The translations under genes were made by a program, and so were the position numbers. Shown piece after piece: positions 1 through 13,017 of a DNA stretch of 64,000 bases; positions within the stretch are counted from its first letter, which is position 1; each line of letters starts with the position of its first letter. Source of the stretch: Spirodela intermedia (Eukaryota; Streptophyta; Magnoliopsida; Alismatales; Araceae); the NCBI GenBank assembly GCA_902729315.2, contig LR746270.1, forward strand, positions 3,868,501-3,932,500. The letters run 5' to 3'. The notes below the pieces were generated by a model. It ran no database searches. It was not told where the DNA came from and saw only the letters and a list, made by a program, of their open reading frames with translations.

Positions 1-119
1 GCAGATTATCACCAATCGTTAAATATTGGAAGGAAATATCACACAAACAAGATAATCGGTCACCAAACAAGCAAAAAAGAGTAAAAAAAATTATTACGCG
101 TTATAAATGTAATTTTTAC

Positions 120-3100
120 TCAAATACACTTTCAGCACCTGGCTTTCAAAGTGGATAGCATGAAGTTCTCCAGTACTTGATGTTAGTACCCGAAGCCCAC
201 TGCACAGATGGTCGGCTAAAAGATTTTTCATGGTCCAATCTGCCAAAAAAGCTTTTCCAAGCTCGATCTCAGTCATAAAACAAAAACCTGACTGTGGAAC
301 TGAAATACTGGTGGAAGGATATCTCTGGGCGGAACCATGTGACTGAACCAATGAACTTTTGCTACCAACAGGGAAAAAAGGTTCCCCTCCAACTGGCACT
401 GTAGAATTAAAAGTTGAACCAGCAGCAGTATTTCCGCTAGTCAAAGACAGAAAATCTTCACCATAGCCAGCTGATAAATTAAGAATGATATAAGGAAGAT
501 AAAATTCACAAAGGGGTCTTGAACGATGACAAAAATGATTTATCATCAGTGCATCGTTAAATGTATCCATATCATATTCAGGCTTAAACACAGCTGAGCG
601 AATATCTGAAAAGTTCATCAGCAGTTTCAATTTCCTTTCTTCACAGGAAATCTGGATGAAAGATTTTGGAAGAAAAATTCCCCAATTAACATCTGGTAAA
701 TTAAGCAAATATTGGCCGTGAGATAAAGTGGTGCTGCTGGATGCACCACCTGTCCTCGTCAAGGTGGAATGATTTTTCCTTGAATTATTTAAAATCACGT
801 TAACAGAATCCGATTCAAAACAAGCGTTAATTGTAAATTGTGTACTCAAAAGCAAGATGTTATCTTTTGACCGAATCGCAGTTTGACCTCTCATGGCATC
901 CTTTCTCTCAGATATTAACCTCCTGATATATTCTCGAGAACTAGACACGATGGCATAATCAAAATCAACAGAGTTTCTTGATTTTGTCAAAATTGCGTCT
1001 CCAAAAACCTAAAAAAGAGCAAGTACTCGTCAGAATAAGTAGTTTGAAATTTGATAATCGATAATATCAAACAAAATGCAAGAGCGGCACAATTCAAAAA
1101 GCATGCAATAGTTTGGATTAAATTTGAACGTTTCTTGGACTTTCTGGTGTGTGACTGTGCGGGAGGGGGTGGCAATTAGAATGGTAGGGATGGGGAATAC
1201 AGGATTACTTCCAGGATTGGTCAAATCATGCAGTTGAAAGGAAAGTACCCTCACTTGAAGAAGTTACTGATAAATATTAGATAGACAGATTTTAAAAATC
1301 CATTTATTAAAAAACTCCTTTTTTGTCACGTCTGCAACTGATACCATTGAAATTCGTTTTGAATACTGTACATAAGATAATGTGAAATGTCTATTGTTAT
1401 CGTCAGCTATTCTCCATCGATTCACACACAATGATAAAATCCAGTTAACATACAGTATGCATGATAACTTGAATGAGAATAAATTACATACAAGTACCGT
1501 CTCCTTTTCTTCAAAAAATATGGCAAGACTGTAGGATGACAACTCTAATACTTTTCAATAAAAATAATTATATTTATTATCACCTCACTCTGGCAGGAGA
1601 TCTTCCAAATAGCATAGAAACCAAATTAAGGGAGACGTATAAACCAGCAAAAAGAAAATATAACCAGCAAAAAAAGCACCTAAAAAGAAAGAGCATTTTG
1701 CCATTTATTTTGAAAATGTTCAAATTCAATGTACACATTAGAGATAAATTCATGGGCAAGACACAAAAGAATCTATTAACACCTGGAAGAGAGTCCACAG
1801 CTCATCCAGGTAGAGGAACACATCAGTCTTTCCAGTCGTCCCACTTAAGGACAATGAGCATGCATTATCACTTGAATAGAAAGAATGTAGGTAGTGCCTG
1901 GAACAAAGAAATCATTCAGGCATTATTAATAGTAGAAAAAGTGAATGCAAGGCTTGTTAAGAGTTCAAGATTAGGGCAACATTGAATTAGACTAAAAAAG
2001 AGGCACCCAACATGTACAAAAAAAAACCTTGAGGAATGTGCATCTACAAATCTGAAGGTTCAAATCGGTAACAGTTCTTTTTAGAACAAGAAAATCAATG
2101 CCACAATTGGCTGCCGCAGAAAATGAATCCAGCAAGGGCTATAAACATTTCAATCATAAAATATTAAATCAGAACTATCGATTTTCAAAGGTTAATCATA
2201 CAAAAAAATCCTATTTCTTAAAATATGGAATTTCTGACTAATGAGGAATTTCAAGAAAATAAAGTTGGCTAGAATCAATGATTCCATATATCAAGTATTG
2301 CCTGTTTAGACATTGTTTTAACATTGATGGGAATACATTTCCCGAATTGAAAGAAAAACCACGTAATATAAATCACAAAAAAGTACATTAGTTATTCTGT
2401 TCTCTTTAGAATTCAAAGTAAAATAGCATAATATATGGACAAAAGGTTTTTGATGAGCATCATAGTAGTTCTGATTGCTTTATACTTGACATATGTTAGA
2501 AGTTCTAGGTTGTAAGTAAATACTATAAAAGACTGAGCGTATTTTGAAACATTTGTCTAGGGTTCCTCCCTAGATAAGGGGTGTTAGAGGTAAATGAAGA
2601 GTGGAGCAGTTTCTGCCATTCTCTCCTTTGTCCTCCATGGCAGAAGTCATTCTCCCTATATCTATGTTTTCTAACATGGTATCAGGGCAGGTTCGTTCTG
2701 CTAGTGTTTCATCATGATGTTCTTCTTTTGCAATTTGAGGGCATATGACCTTTTCACCATTCATAGGTGTGTTATCCTACCATTTCAAGTAGGTTTTCTT
2801 TCTGCCATTTAGAGTGGGTCCTACTTCCGTCAATCCTCTAGTCCAAGGACAACAAGTTTTTCTTCTTGTTGGAGCCACAAGTCACCACCACCATCATTGT
2901 CATCTCTGCTAGCACTCTGGCGTCATCCCCTCTTTGACATCTTATCCCTCTTCCAACCTGATCCTCTGCCGGTGAGGCAATTCTACAACAACACAGCACT
3001 GGTCTTGCTCTATTTCGTGTCTTCTAGAGTAATCTTCATCTGCCATTCGTTAGTATATCCAAGTTCATCAACAACAGGTTCGTCAACAACATCTTCAAGT

Positions 3101-6100
3101 CCATTGGCATCGTTTCTATCTGCATCAAGCCCCTTGTCAAGAGGCTATCATTCCTATGTAGTCATATGTCAAGTGTTGTCACAGTCCAGTATCTATCCTC
3201 CATCTTGTGACATCCAGCACCAGCGTCCTTGTCTGGTGGTCCCTTCTCCCTCTAGTGTCGTCCTTTGTCTGACGTACGTTTGGCATCTAGGGTCATCTTC
3301 CATCCTCCTCAGTCCATCTTCCTCTATGCTACATTAGTTCGACATCCGCCCCATCTTCTTCTATCCCACGTTTGGCTGTAAGGAAATATTGTAAGAGACT
3401 GAGGGTATTTTGAGACAACTGTTTAAGGTTCGTCCTTGCATAAGAGGTGCTAAAGGGGAATGAAGAGTGAGACAGTTGTCTGCTGTTCTTCCCTCTGTCC
3501 TCCATGATATAGGTCATTCTCCTTGTGCTTATGTTTTCCAACGAAGCAGACCTAAGCAAATATATGGAGAAACATTTTTGGATGAATTCCAGGTAGATGA
3601 AGTATTCACAGTAGAAAGGTCAGTAGTAGCGTTTTAAAGAGAACTTTGTGTTAGTCTCTTGTGTTCATATCATCGTGTATAGCACATGAGAGTAGTGAAA
3701 ATAAAAAAATGTCCAAAATTACCTTTTAAATATTTTCACGAATAAACATTATTTTTTTCAGCACACATCCATTGCCAAACAAATTCAATAAAAATAGATG
3801 TCTGGAAGATTCACACAACATCGGCTCTTTCATAGAATCAAATTAGAGACTTGGGTAAACTAAAATTCCAGATAACAGAAAAGGACCACAAACCTAACCT
3901 TGACTACTAAGAAAAGAGATTGAGGATAGCACTAAGAACATCCCTCTAGGGAAAGGTGGTACTGCAGATCTGGATTTTCTTGCCTACAAAAGGAAATCGA
4001 GAGATATGTAGATATGCCGCTGCAATCTACTTATTCAATGGATGACCAATTGATTTCGCGATCTAAGACATAGTTCACAAAGAAAAATCAAACTTCCCAC
4101 TTCTTTTCACACAAAAATGGCCTACAAACCACAGGAAGGGCCCTTCACACGTCAGACTGTAGGAGGGCAGAGCTGGATGACTTCCAGAAGATCATCAGCT
4201 ATCCCCCAATTACTTCATGGGATCCCAAATGCTGATATTCTCTATCTGGAATGATAACACAATCAACAATAATGCACTATCCCCGTCCTTCGACATTGAA
4301 TAAAAGAATCCTTGAGAATAACTAGATAATGCTTATTCTATCTCAAGTCGTGAGTCTTTTAGACCTTGTGTTCATCAGTAAAAGTAGGGGTTTTTCTCTC
4401 CTAAGCTGAAGAAGGAAAATCAACTGTGTTAACTTCTTTAAAAGACCATTTTCTAATTCCTTGGGTGGTCATCAGTATCCAAATTAAAAACAGAGAAGTT
4501 CAAACATTCAGAACTCAGTCAACAGCTGTCAACCAACCTCATGTTTGGATGTTCAGATTTTTGTAGTTACAATAGGTCATTAGACATAACCAGCACATTT
4601 ATTTTTTCTTCAAACTTTACATCTATAATTCCAACTCAGGTATCCTCAGCCTTTCTGAAGGTTATTCTGCCTCATGTGTCGCCCTAGATACCCATCGGTG
4701 GATGGTTCAAACAACTCCATGCCTTCCAGTCATTTTCAATAGAATTCCTTCTTCAAACACCAATTCACTGATCCTTAAATATCGTTGATACTGTTACTGC
4801 TTTTCTGGTCTTTTACAACCCTAAAATCTTCTTCCTTCCTCAAGTGAGGGGGAAGACCTTAAATCTTGATGTGTATATGTCGCATCTGGTTTCTTCTCAA
4901 ATGGTAAAAAGTTACGCCCATATTTGAAATTCTGCCACGAATTTCTATGTATTGCAATTTAGAGACCTCCAAACTCTCACACTTTGTTTATAATTGGCCT
5001 TGGCCTGCCCTTGATAGGTAGGATATGTTATTAATTCTCTTGGTAACAATCCAGCAATCAGGTCAGTGTTCACCTAGGTCAAAGCTGCATAACATCGAAT
5101 TATGCAAAGTTTATCCTCAACCATAACAAGAATAACATTGAAGCAGGAAGATACCCCACGGAATGTAAAAGGATACAGAGTGACAGCGATGTATCTCTGT
5201 GGAAAGTTATGTCCGTTCAGCTCACTAAGACAGGACAAGAGAGAATTTCTATCCTCAGTTGGACATGTCTTGATCTGCCAATTGTGAAAGAATGAAAAAT
5301 AGGGGAAACACTAAAGAATAAATGCAGGTTTTATATTGGATTTTTTCCAGGAGATCACGAGAAAGAAGAATGAGCACTTGTTTTAAAAAAATCATTCAAA
5401 GGAAACAGCTGAGCCACATGTTTAAGAATATCACCTGCACGTTGAGGCATTGATATTCAGTGAGATTGGTCCAATAGCCTGAGATTTCTGATTATCTTGT
5501 AAGTTTTCAAATGAAGCAGCAACGGAGAAACTCATGTAAGTGTTATGTGAAATCCTGCCTTGAGCGATAAAATTTTCATCTAGACAACCCTCTGAGATAT
5601 CTAATACCTGGGGTTCCTTCAACCAAAGGAAGTCCCCACGAGGTGCTTTGACTCCCAACCCTGGATACATTTCTAATAATTTGGCTATGGAAGCTGGCCA
5701 GACAGAAAGTTCAATACCGTTGAGATCAGTTGAAAAAGAAGACCACACATAAGTGGGATCTTGTTCCCTAAAGCCATGAAATGATATTTTGACGTTACAT
5801 CCAGAAACCATAGCTCCAACTTGAATGTTCTTCAATGGCATCATTTTCAGCATTGTCGTCTTCAACCTTGAGTCACATAACTGCAACTGTCCCTCCAAAT
5901 TCGTTTGCATTTCCTCCGTAGTCGTGAAAGAATTTGGAGGAAAATGAGGTTTACTGGCGTTAGCCATCCATTGAAAAGAACCAAGAATCTGTCCAAACAG
6001 CTGAATAAAGGAGACAGTGGATTCATAATCCAAGTCAATGTTCAACTTCCCCAAAGCCGCGATACATCGTAAAAGGCCATCAACTGCCCCATCAGAAGTT

Positions 6101-8225
6101 GGATTGATAAAATTTTCTCTCAATTCAAACAGGAAAAAAGGCTGAACCATTTGATTCCCCTCTACTTCCTCGCTAACCATTTTCCATGATGATTGTACAT
6201 CTCGCAGGCAGTTTTCCAAAATCATGCCATGAACATCAGTGCTAGACTGTTCATTGACGGCAGAAACTACTGGAGGGCGAAGTAAATGAACAGGCTCAAT
6301 CCACAGAACAGTTCGGGAGCCACTACCAGTCTCTGCCTGAGATACCCTAAAAGATGGAGTTGTCTCAAGTTCTAAGTCATTCTCCATCAGTGGAATGCTC
6401 AATGATGGAGAGAGTTGAATGCAGATATTCCCAAGTACCAGAAAAATAAATCGTCCAATTCCGTCCCTGACATGACTGAAGAAAAAAGACTTCAAAACTA
6501 GACAAATTGAAGGCATGCTCAATGGAGAAGTATCTCTGCCCAGATTTGTGCTGTCAGTTGAGGTTACACAGGCAACCGCTGTTGGATGTATACTAAAAGA
6601 AAACTCCCCTATAGTTAGATATACACATTTGTCTGAATCAGATGATCTGAAACAAGACACAGGAGGAGATGAAGACATGCTATGAATTCTTTGACGTGGC
6701 TTGAAAATATTCAGAAAGATGAGCACGATAATTGCCACTGACCGAAGTAAAAAGTAAATAAATTTCCAAATAAAAATAGATAAAATAAATATTTTCCCTT
6801 TCAATGCAGTGTATAGACCAGCTGATCTAGAAAGACTACTCCCTGGACATAGTCGTGCTCTCTTACGAGCTATCCACCGTGCTCGACCAACTGCTTCAAC
6901 TGGCAATTGCTTTTCCAGTTCGTCAACTGCCTTCAACTGGCGTTGAACACTGCTTGCAAACTCTAAGTCACAGCACACCCTCATGACAGAATGCTTGAGC
7001 GCATTTTCATCAGGATACCCAACCAGTAACAGAAAAAATTCATAAGCACGAACATATGTCGACCATAGCAGGACCATGCCAATCACCTTACGCCATGAAA
7101 CCCTTGGATGGTTACTCAGTTCAGAAATCCTTTGTGCAGCTATCCTCCATAATTCCTTGCCTTTCCTACTGTACTTAGTCTGTCCTGAGAACAAATTCAA
7201 CACTAGAAAAAAAATTGGCATATCCAAGGGAGAAAATCCAGAAACTATTGACGGAAAATTGATGTCAAATCTCATAGTTTTTAGTTTTCTTAGAATAATA
7301 GAAACGGATGGATCCCTTGAAGACACCAAGATTTTTACAAGGCCATTCTCCTTTAATCCAAACTCTAGAGAAGTGCACTTCCATGACAAGGACAAACTCT
7401 CCTTCTTTGACGTAAAGAACATTGTAGCAGTTCCTTTGTGCACACTAGTCTCATTGAGAAGACGAGGTTCCAGAGAAATTTCCCTTGATCTCAGCATACA
7501 TAGTTTACTTTCTCCAGTGAATTGAACTTGGAAACATGTATCATAGAACTGAAACTGGCAACGCTGTAGTAAGCCTTCAGTTAAGGAAGTCTTCAGCCAG
7601 CTGCCAGAGGGAGCCGCCATGAGAGCGTTTTCAAGGACTTGACGCAAGAAAGCGTCCTTGATTGATCAGGAAAACGGAAAAATTATGTCATTTCACTTTG
7701 ACTTTCACTTTACTAGAGACAAAAAAGGAAATGTTCCTCATACCTCTTGATCAACTGAATCCACCGTAATATCTTCTGATTCTGCATTTGAATATCTCAC
7801 TACATGGCTGCTCTCTTCAGTTAATTCCCTTTTAAAAAATAAAAAAATAAAAAAATAAAAAGGAAACAAATTTCATAATGACAGGACGGGCCGAAACGGT
7901 CCATCACCATAAAGATGTGGAGCAACATGAGACGAGAAACAGACCTAGGAACCAGAACCACATGGAAACCTGTGACGCTAACGCGCAGGTTGGGCCTCGA
8001 CCATGGGCTGAACCGGACGCTCAGCTCCGCCACCCGTACCTGCTTGAAAGCGAGCCCCGTAGACCCCTCGATTAAGGGGTCGAGCTTCAAAGGATCGAAC
8101 TCCAGGTCTCTCCAAGTCCCCTGACATCTCACAAACCCTAGCTTGATCTCCGCGTCCGGTTGCTCCCGCAGCCATGGCCCCAGCCAGGAAGCCACACGCG
8201 ACCTCACCGCCCCCTCGAAGGGCAT
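120..8225 (-). CDS. VPS13/chorein-like bridge lipid-transfer protein, 5' part (gene continues past left edge)
   Basis: Exons on the minus strand: 7945-8225 (ATG at 8225), 7744-7828, 5435-7656 and 120-1008; all have GT donors and AG acceptors. The first three join in phase (281, 85 and 2222 bp; 862 codons plus 2 nt). The N-terminus (MPFEGAVRSRVASWLGPWL, then a FKQVRVAELSVRF segment) has the layout of the chorein N-terminal domain of VPS13-type proteins, which form hydrophobic grooves carrying lipids between membranes. Exon 3 encodes about 740 residues, including one strongly hydrophobic stretch near 6710-6810 (IFILSIFIWKFIYFLL) that may contact membrane. Exon 3 ends in phase 2 (TGC AG|GTGATA) but the exon at 120-1008 opens in phase 0, so at least one small exon lies between them (see 1345-1411). 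The donor at 118-119 shows that the gene continues leftwards. The family is inferred from domain pattern and size; the exact subfamily is not established. Confidence 0.72.
1345..1411 (-). other. Candidate 67-bp internal exon of the VPS13-like gene
   Basis: This segment would repair the phase break between exons 5435-7656 and 120-1008. It has a good donor (ATG|GTATCA) and a weak acceptor (GGAG|AATAGC). Its length of 67 bp is exactly what converts phase 2 to phase 0. The reading, IADDNNRHFTLSYVQYS followed by KRISM, then runs into VFGDAILTKSRN of the next exon. The open frame around it extends further (1264-1542), but only this acceptor position fits the phase. This is inference; a different small exon is possible. 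Confidence 0.35.
1412..5434 (-). other. Large intron of the VPS13-like gene
   Basis: This is about 4.0 kb of AT-rich sequence between the donor at 5433-5434 and the candidate exon at 1345-1411. It contains the TRIM-like element at 2511-3543. I see no other coding signal: the open frames here are short and have no recognisable motifs. Confidence 0.55.
2511..3543 (+). mobile_element. TRIM-like miniature LTR retrotransposon
   Basis: Two similar direct repeats of about 166 bp (2511-2676 and 3377-3543) begin TGTAAG; the first ends CTAACA. Directly after the first comes TGGTATCAGGGC (2677-2688), which differs by one base from the usual plant primer-binding site for initiator tRNA-Met (TGGTATCAGAGC). 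The roughly 700-bp interior has no gag or pol reading frame. Short LTRs, a Met PBS and no coding capacity are the hallmarks of TRIM elements. No clear target-site duplication or polypurine tract is visible, so it is old or its ends are slightly misplaced. It lies in an intron, antisense to the host gene. Confidence 0.7.
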
Positions 8226-8650
8226 CGCGCAGGTAATCAGGATTTCTCACCATCCGCCCACTCTGCTCCACTGCATCTTCGAGGCTTCCCCATCGCTGGC
8301 CATAATCTCATCCCTGCCAGCCGAGAAGGCGGGAATCCCATCCGCCATACGAAGAAGCAGATCCTGCCCCCACGAAGAGTGATGACAACGACAACAACAG
8401 AATCCTCGGTGTTCTAAAAGTCTAAACTACCCTCTCCTTCTCTCTCTCGTCCGAACCTGGAATTGTTTCAAGTTTTCACACTGAGGGCAAAATAGTCTTT
8501 TACATCTTCGTCTTCCTTCTCCTTCCAGAATGGTACACGGAGTACGGCTAAGACTACATTCCCATTAAATAATTTCCAAAAACAAAGGTGTCGATATTTT
8601 AAAATAATAATTAAAAAAAATCACACCGCGAAAGAATTAAAGTGGAGGTG
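8226..8650. other. Intergenic spacer between VPS13-like 5' end and USP-kinase 3' end
   Basis: This 425-bp spacer should hold the promoter and 5' leader of the VPS13-like gene (minus) and the 3' end of the USP-kinase gene (minus). It is GC-rich near 8226-8390 and AT-rich towards 8570-8640. No clear TATA box or gene is seen. Confidence 0.5.
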
Positions 8651-11421
8651 TTAGTAGATGCGGGCCGGGTTCCTCTCCGCCGCATGAAGGAGGGCTCTCG
8701 TGATGGCCTCGTGTGGGATCCTCTGGGAGAGGCTCCCCTTTGACCAGCCGCCATTCCTCTCCTGACATGGATTGACGCAGCGCCGCCCACTGGCCTCGCC
8801 CTTGGGGCCCATGCTTGACCCCCCGAGGTCAACGGGCTCCTCCCCTTCCAGCATCCGCAAGACCTACGCCCAGTATAGTCAACCATATTGAGAGAAATCA
8901 TCGATTATTTTTACCATATGGTGGCTGATCCGCTTATTGAGAAAAACCCGGGCTTTCTCAAAGTATGTGGGTACCTTGGACATGGTGGGCCGGGCCTGGG
9001 GCTCCCGCCGGAGGCAGGCGGCGGCCGCCTCCGCGGCGGCGATCAGCCGCCGGGAGAAGCGGCGGGACTGCTGCGGATCAAGGCGGGGGTCCCACAGCCG
9101 GTCAACGGCCGTCGCCGGGGTGGCGGTGGCGCCGCCGGCCGCCAGCGACGATAAAGCCGGCCGTGCCCACTCGGCGAGGAACTGCTGTCCCTTGGGCCTT
9201 GCGGCGTCCACCGCTCTCCTCCCCGTGAGGAGCTCCAGCAGCACCACGCCGAAGGCGTAAACGTCTGCCTTCTCCGTGATCCTCCCCCTCTCTATGTACT
9301 CCGGCGCGAGATACCTTCACACCGGCCCTGCGTCAGCCTTCTCCGGCGTTGACATTTACGATTCAAAGAGCATAAAAGTCACCGAATTGCCTACCCGAAT
9401 TTCCCGAGCATCCGCCGGCCAGCACCGCCACCCTCCGGCTGCCATCGCGAGAATCCGAAGTCTGCGATCTGAAGAATTCCGTGGAGACGATCAGAGAGAC
9501 GCTGAGAGCTCGATGGAGAGGGGAGGGCGACGTACCAGAGGCTCGAAGTCGTGGGTGAGGAGGATGTTGGAGGGGCGGACGTCGCCGTGGATGAAGCCCA
9601 CTCTGCAGTCCTCGTGGAGGTAGCGGAGTCCTCTCGCCGTCCCAACGGCGATCCTCAGCCTCGCCGGCCAGTCCAGCGGCGGCGCTGCCGCCCTACCTCC
9701 TGCGCGCCGCCGGCGAGGACACAAGATCAAAGCGTGCTTTTTCCTTCACGTGGACGGCAAAATAATTGAGAGGGCTCACCGTGCAAATGAGCGGCTAAGG
9801 AGCCATTGCAGACATACTCATAGACCAGAGCCCTCTGCGTGGCCTCCACAGAGAACCCGACGAGCATGACCACGTTCCGGTGCTGTGCCCGGCTGAGGAC
9901 TTCTACCTCCGCCCGGAAGCCGCCGTCGCCGCCGCCGCCGCCGCACGGGTAAACCGCCATCATCCCCGGCGCCGCCGGCGGTGATGGCTTCAGCCTCTTC
10001 ACCGCCACCACCTGGCCATTGCGAAGCACACCGCGGTGAACCCACGTGAGCGCGTCCTCCGCCAGGAAGTTCTCGTCGCAGAAGCCACCGGTAGCCTCCT
10101 CCAGCTCCCCGACACCGAACCACCTGGGAGGCTTCCCGAACACGGGGGCTCGGTGCCGGCACACGCTGCACAGCGGCGGCGCCACAGCGGTGGAGCTGCT
10201 CCGCCGCCGTACGGCCGGCCGGACGGTGGTGGGCTGTAACCGGTCGGCAGGGGAATCTCCGCCTGACTCGATGAATATCTCCTGCAGGGTCTTGATACCC
10301 GAAGAAGGGTCTCTGTAGCAGACGACGGAGGAGGAGCCGCCATTAGTGGCCGTGCGTTCATCTTCAGGGCTGCTTGCTGGGGTCGAGTGCTTCAGACGGC
10401 GGTAGAGGCCCTGGCGGTCCTCCTCATTATCGTCGTCGTCATCATCGTCGTCGTCATCATCTTCTTCTCCCTCCTCCCTTGAGCTCTGCTTCTCACCGCC
10501 GCCGCGAAGGTTGAGGCGGAGCACCTTTGCGTGGGTTCGCTTCATCAACACGATGCTGCAGTCCGGGAGCTCCTGCATACAGTGCTTGGCCTCCTGCTTC
10601 AGCTGCCTGGTTCGGCACGTGAGGGCCACGTCAGAATATCCGACTCATTCTGAAAATTCTTAAATTCTGTAAATCCACGCGGCCACGTATCAGCCACAGA
10701 TGTGGCCTACCCTTGGGTAGGCCCCACTAGTTTCTCCTGCTCACTTCCGGGGTTGACTCTGCGGGCCGTGAGCTGCACTGGACTAGGTCCAATAATTCCC
10801 GGGACGTGGCAGGGGCATGTTCTCGGCCGCCTTCCGGTATTTGATTGATGACGTGGTCCTCCCCCCGGTGGGCCTACCGGTGTCAACAGTCTCGCTGACA
10901 CCCACGTGGCTTCTTAAAAGACCGGACCCGATCTGCCGGTCTCGGCCCGGACCAGCCAATGCCAGTGTGGGTCCGGCCCGGCGACCTCCACCGCCAGCGG
11001 CTCGGGGCCGGGCCGATGCAACCCCAAGGTCAACGACGCTCTACCGATGAAGAGAATTAACTGAGTGAGCGAGTCAGTGAGGGCATTACTTGTCGAGGAC
11101 GATCCAGTTGGCTCCGACTCGCTTCCACTCCGCCACCACAGCGCCGCCGCTTCCGCCGGCGGAGTGTGGCTCCGCCACCACGACCTTGATCCTCACGTTG
11201 ACCGCCTGGGGGTCGTGGCGGGCGTGGAACTGCAGCGCCATCCGGGAGCACAACGCCGAAACCTCCGCCTTCCGGCGACTCTCCGGCGACCCTCCCCCGC
11301 CGCCGCTCCCGCACTCGCCGGCGAATTTCGGGAAGCTCCACAGCCTCCTTCTCTGGCCTAAACAGACCAGATCAAACTACTCAGAAAAAGACCTGACAGG
11401 AAGAAGATGAAGATGAAGATG

Positions 11422-11463
<42 letters not shown>

Positions 11464-11841
11464 GCCACGTAAATCGTGTTTGGAAGCAGCAAAAATAGAA
11501 CGAGGAAACGTCTTCGGAGAGACGAGGGCAGGGGAGAGAGAGAGAGAAAGAGAGAAAGAATTCGCCACGTAAATCGTGGCTAAATGCCGCAAAAATGGAA
11601 CGAGGAAACGTCTTCAGAGAGACGAGGGGAGGGGGAGAGAGAGAGAGAGAGGGTGAGAGAGAGCTGGAATACCCTCATAGTGGTTAGGGATGACGGCGAG
11701 GAGGGTGACGATGTCGCCGGGGCGAACGACGTGGGTGAGAGCCCAGGAGAGGGCCATCTTAGACATCTCCCTCTCGGCTTTGACCGCCACCATCACGACG
11801 TTCTCCTCCGGCGTACGTTTCCCGAGGCGGGCTCCGGCCAT
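8651..11841 (-). CDS. Universal-stress-domain receptor-like cytoplasmic kinase (USP-PK fusion), 684 aa
   Basis: Seven exons on the minus strand join in phase: 11673-11841, 11090-11357, 9780-10606, 9536-9699, 9395-9468, 8975-9314 and 8651-8863 (stop at 8651). Residues 1 to about 150 form a USPA-like domain ([38 protein letters not shown]). A linker follows with an acidic run at 195-208 and CSVC at 292-295. The kinase domain starts near [20 protein letters not shown]. The ATP-anchoring Lys is K349 (VAVK), the catalytic loop is IHGDVRPSN (D461, N466), DFG starts at D479 and APE is at 504-506. The family (plant 'inactive protein kinase SELMODRAFT_444075-like') is cytosolic or membrane-associated signalling protein. 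Oddities: the glycine-rich loop is lost ([12 protein letters not shown] in place of LAEGGFGSVHRG), and HRD has become HGD. Catalysis is therefore doubtful. A polar 70-residue tail follows RMLEGEE. Confidence 0.9.
11426..11459. repeat. (GA)n microsatellite
   Basis: This is a GA-dinucleotide run inside intron 1 of the USP-kinase gene. Shorter GA runs follow at about 11537-11552 and 11635-11652. The segment around ATTCGCCACGTAAATCGTG occurs twice (about 11459 and 11560), so the GA tract and its flank have been duplicated. Confidence 0.9.
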
Positions 11842-12880
11842 CGCCGCCGCCGATCTACCTTCTTCCCCCAAAGGAGAAGAGAAGAGAAGACGAGAGAAAG
11901 CCTTCTTCAAGCCGCCTCCACGGCTAGAGGTAGCCAAGGGGGCACTACAAAATCCGAGGGGAACTCTTATGAGAAGTTGGCCGAATGGTGGTGTTATTTT
12001 ATTTTTTTCCAAATACCCTAATAATTATACATTATGTGAAATTTCACATTTCACTGATACGTATAAACTGCGTCTTTATTACCGAAAATTAAGCTTTTTT
12101 ACCTATCTTGCTTCACCTGCATGGTTTGACCTGGAGAGAGAGAGAGAGAGGAATGTAAGAGAGGCTGCCCAGTCCGCTCAAGAGAGAGGACGAGAGAGGA
12201 AGGCGGCCCAGTACGACGGGGGAAAGAGCTACAGCAAAGGGGCCAGAGAGAGAGGGATTCTCTCAATTGGACGGTCCAGATCGTTCGGATTATCCTCATC
12301 GACAGCTCGATTCCATCGTACGATTCACGAGTACTGCTGATGTCATACATCGGGAGGCAGTGGATGACGTGGCAAAGGCTGCATCTAAGTACTGTGCAGG
12401 GAAATGTAGACGACTCAACCCTTTTATATTCGATTATAGAATTAAAAAATGCATTTCTTTTTTAAAAAACGTATATAGTCTCGAATGTGAATGCGGATGC
12501 CTTTGAAGAGCCCAGAGAATAACGATTCGGCCAGGAATAAATATCCGGGGGAGATATTTCTCCCGGTGGGGCCCAGTACAGGTGTCGCTAGCATACACGT
12601 GGCGCCTATCGAGGACAAAATAACGTTCCACGGTGGCAGCGTCGTTTCGGACTTCGGGCAAAAGCCGACGGAGCCGAGGTTCAGCACCCCGCCTTGGACC
12701 GGGGCCGTCCCGGACACGTCCAGCCGGCCCGAAGGATGAGCCCCGGTGGATATTTCTGGAGTTAGCGGAATATTCTTCCGCAATGCGGAAACATTCCGTT
12801 GACGGGAAAACGAAGTTGGGCTGTCAAGACAAGGGGTTGCCGATGGGCTAACTCCGGTTTCGCTAGTGTACGCCCCCCAC

Positions 12881-12982
12881 CAGACTCTCTCTCTCTCTGT
12901 CTCTGTCTTTCGCTCTCTTCTTCCATCTCTCTTTCTCCCTCTTGCACTCTTCTTCTTCTTCTTCTCCTCTCTTTCTCTTCCT

Positions 12983-13016
<34 letters not shown>
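12881..13016. repeat. CT-rich/(CT)n and (CG)n tract
   Basis: This pyrimidine-rich stretch has CTCTCT runs and CTTCTTCTTCTT, and ends in CGCGCGCGCG. The open frames across it are composed only of low-complexity Ser/Leu or Arg/Glu and are not genes. Confidence 0.85.

Positions 13017-13017
<1 letters not shown>

Noticed and set aside
1473-1985. 170-codon plus-strand frame in the VPS13-like intron region
   Set aside because: No recognisable domain, AT-rich Lys-rich composition, and on the opposite strand to the gene.
8878-9260. Long GC-rich open frames antisense to the kinase exons
   Set aside because: The opposite strand encodes conserved kinase subdomains with correct splicing; these frames are shadows of high-GC codons.
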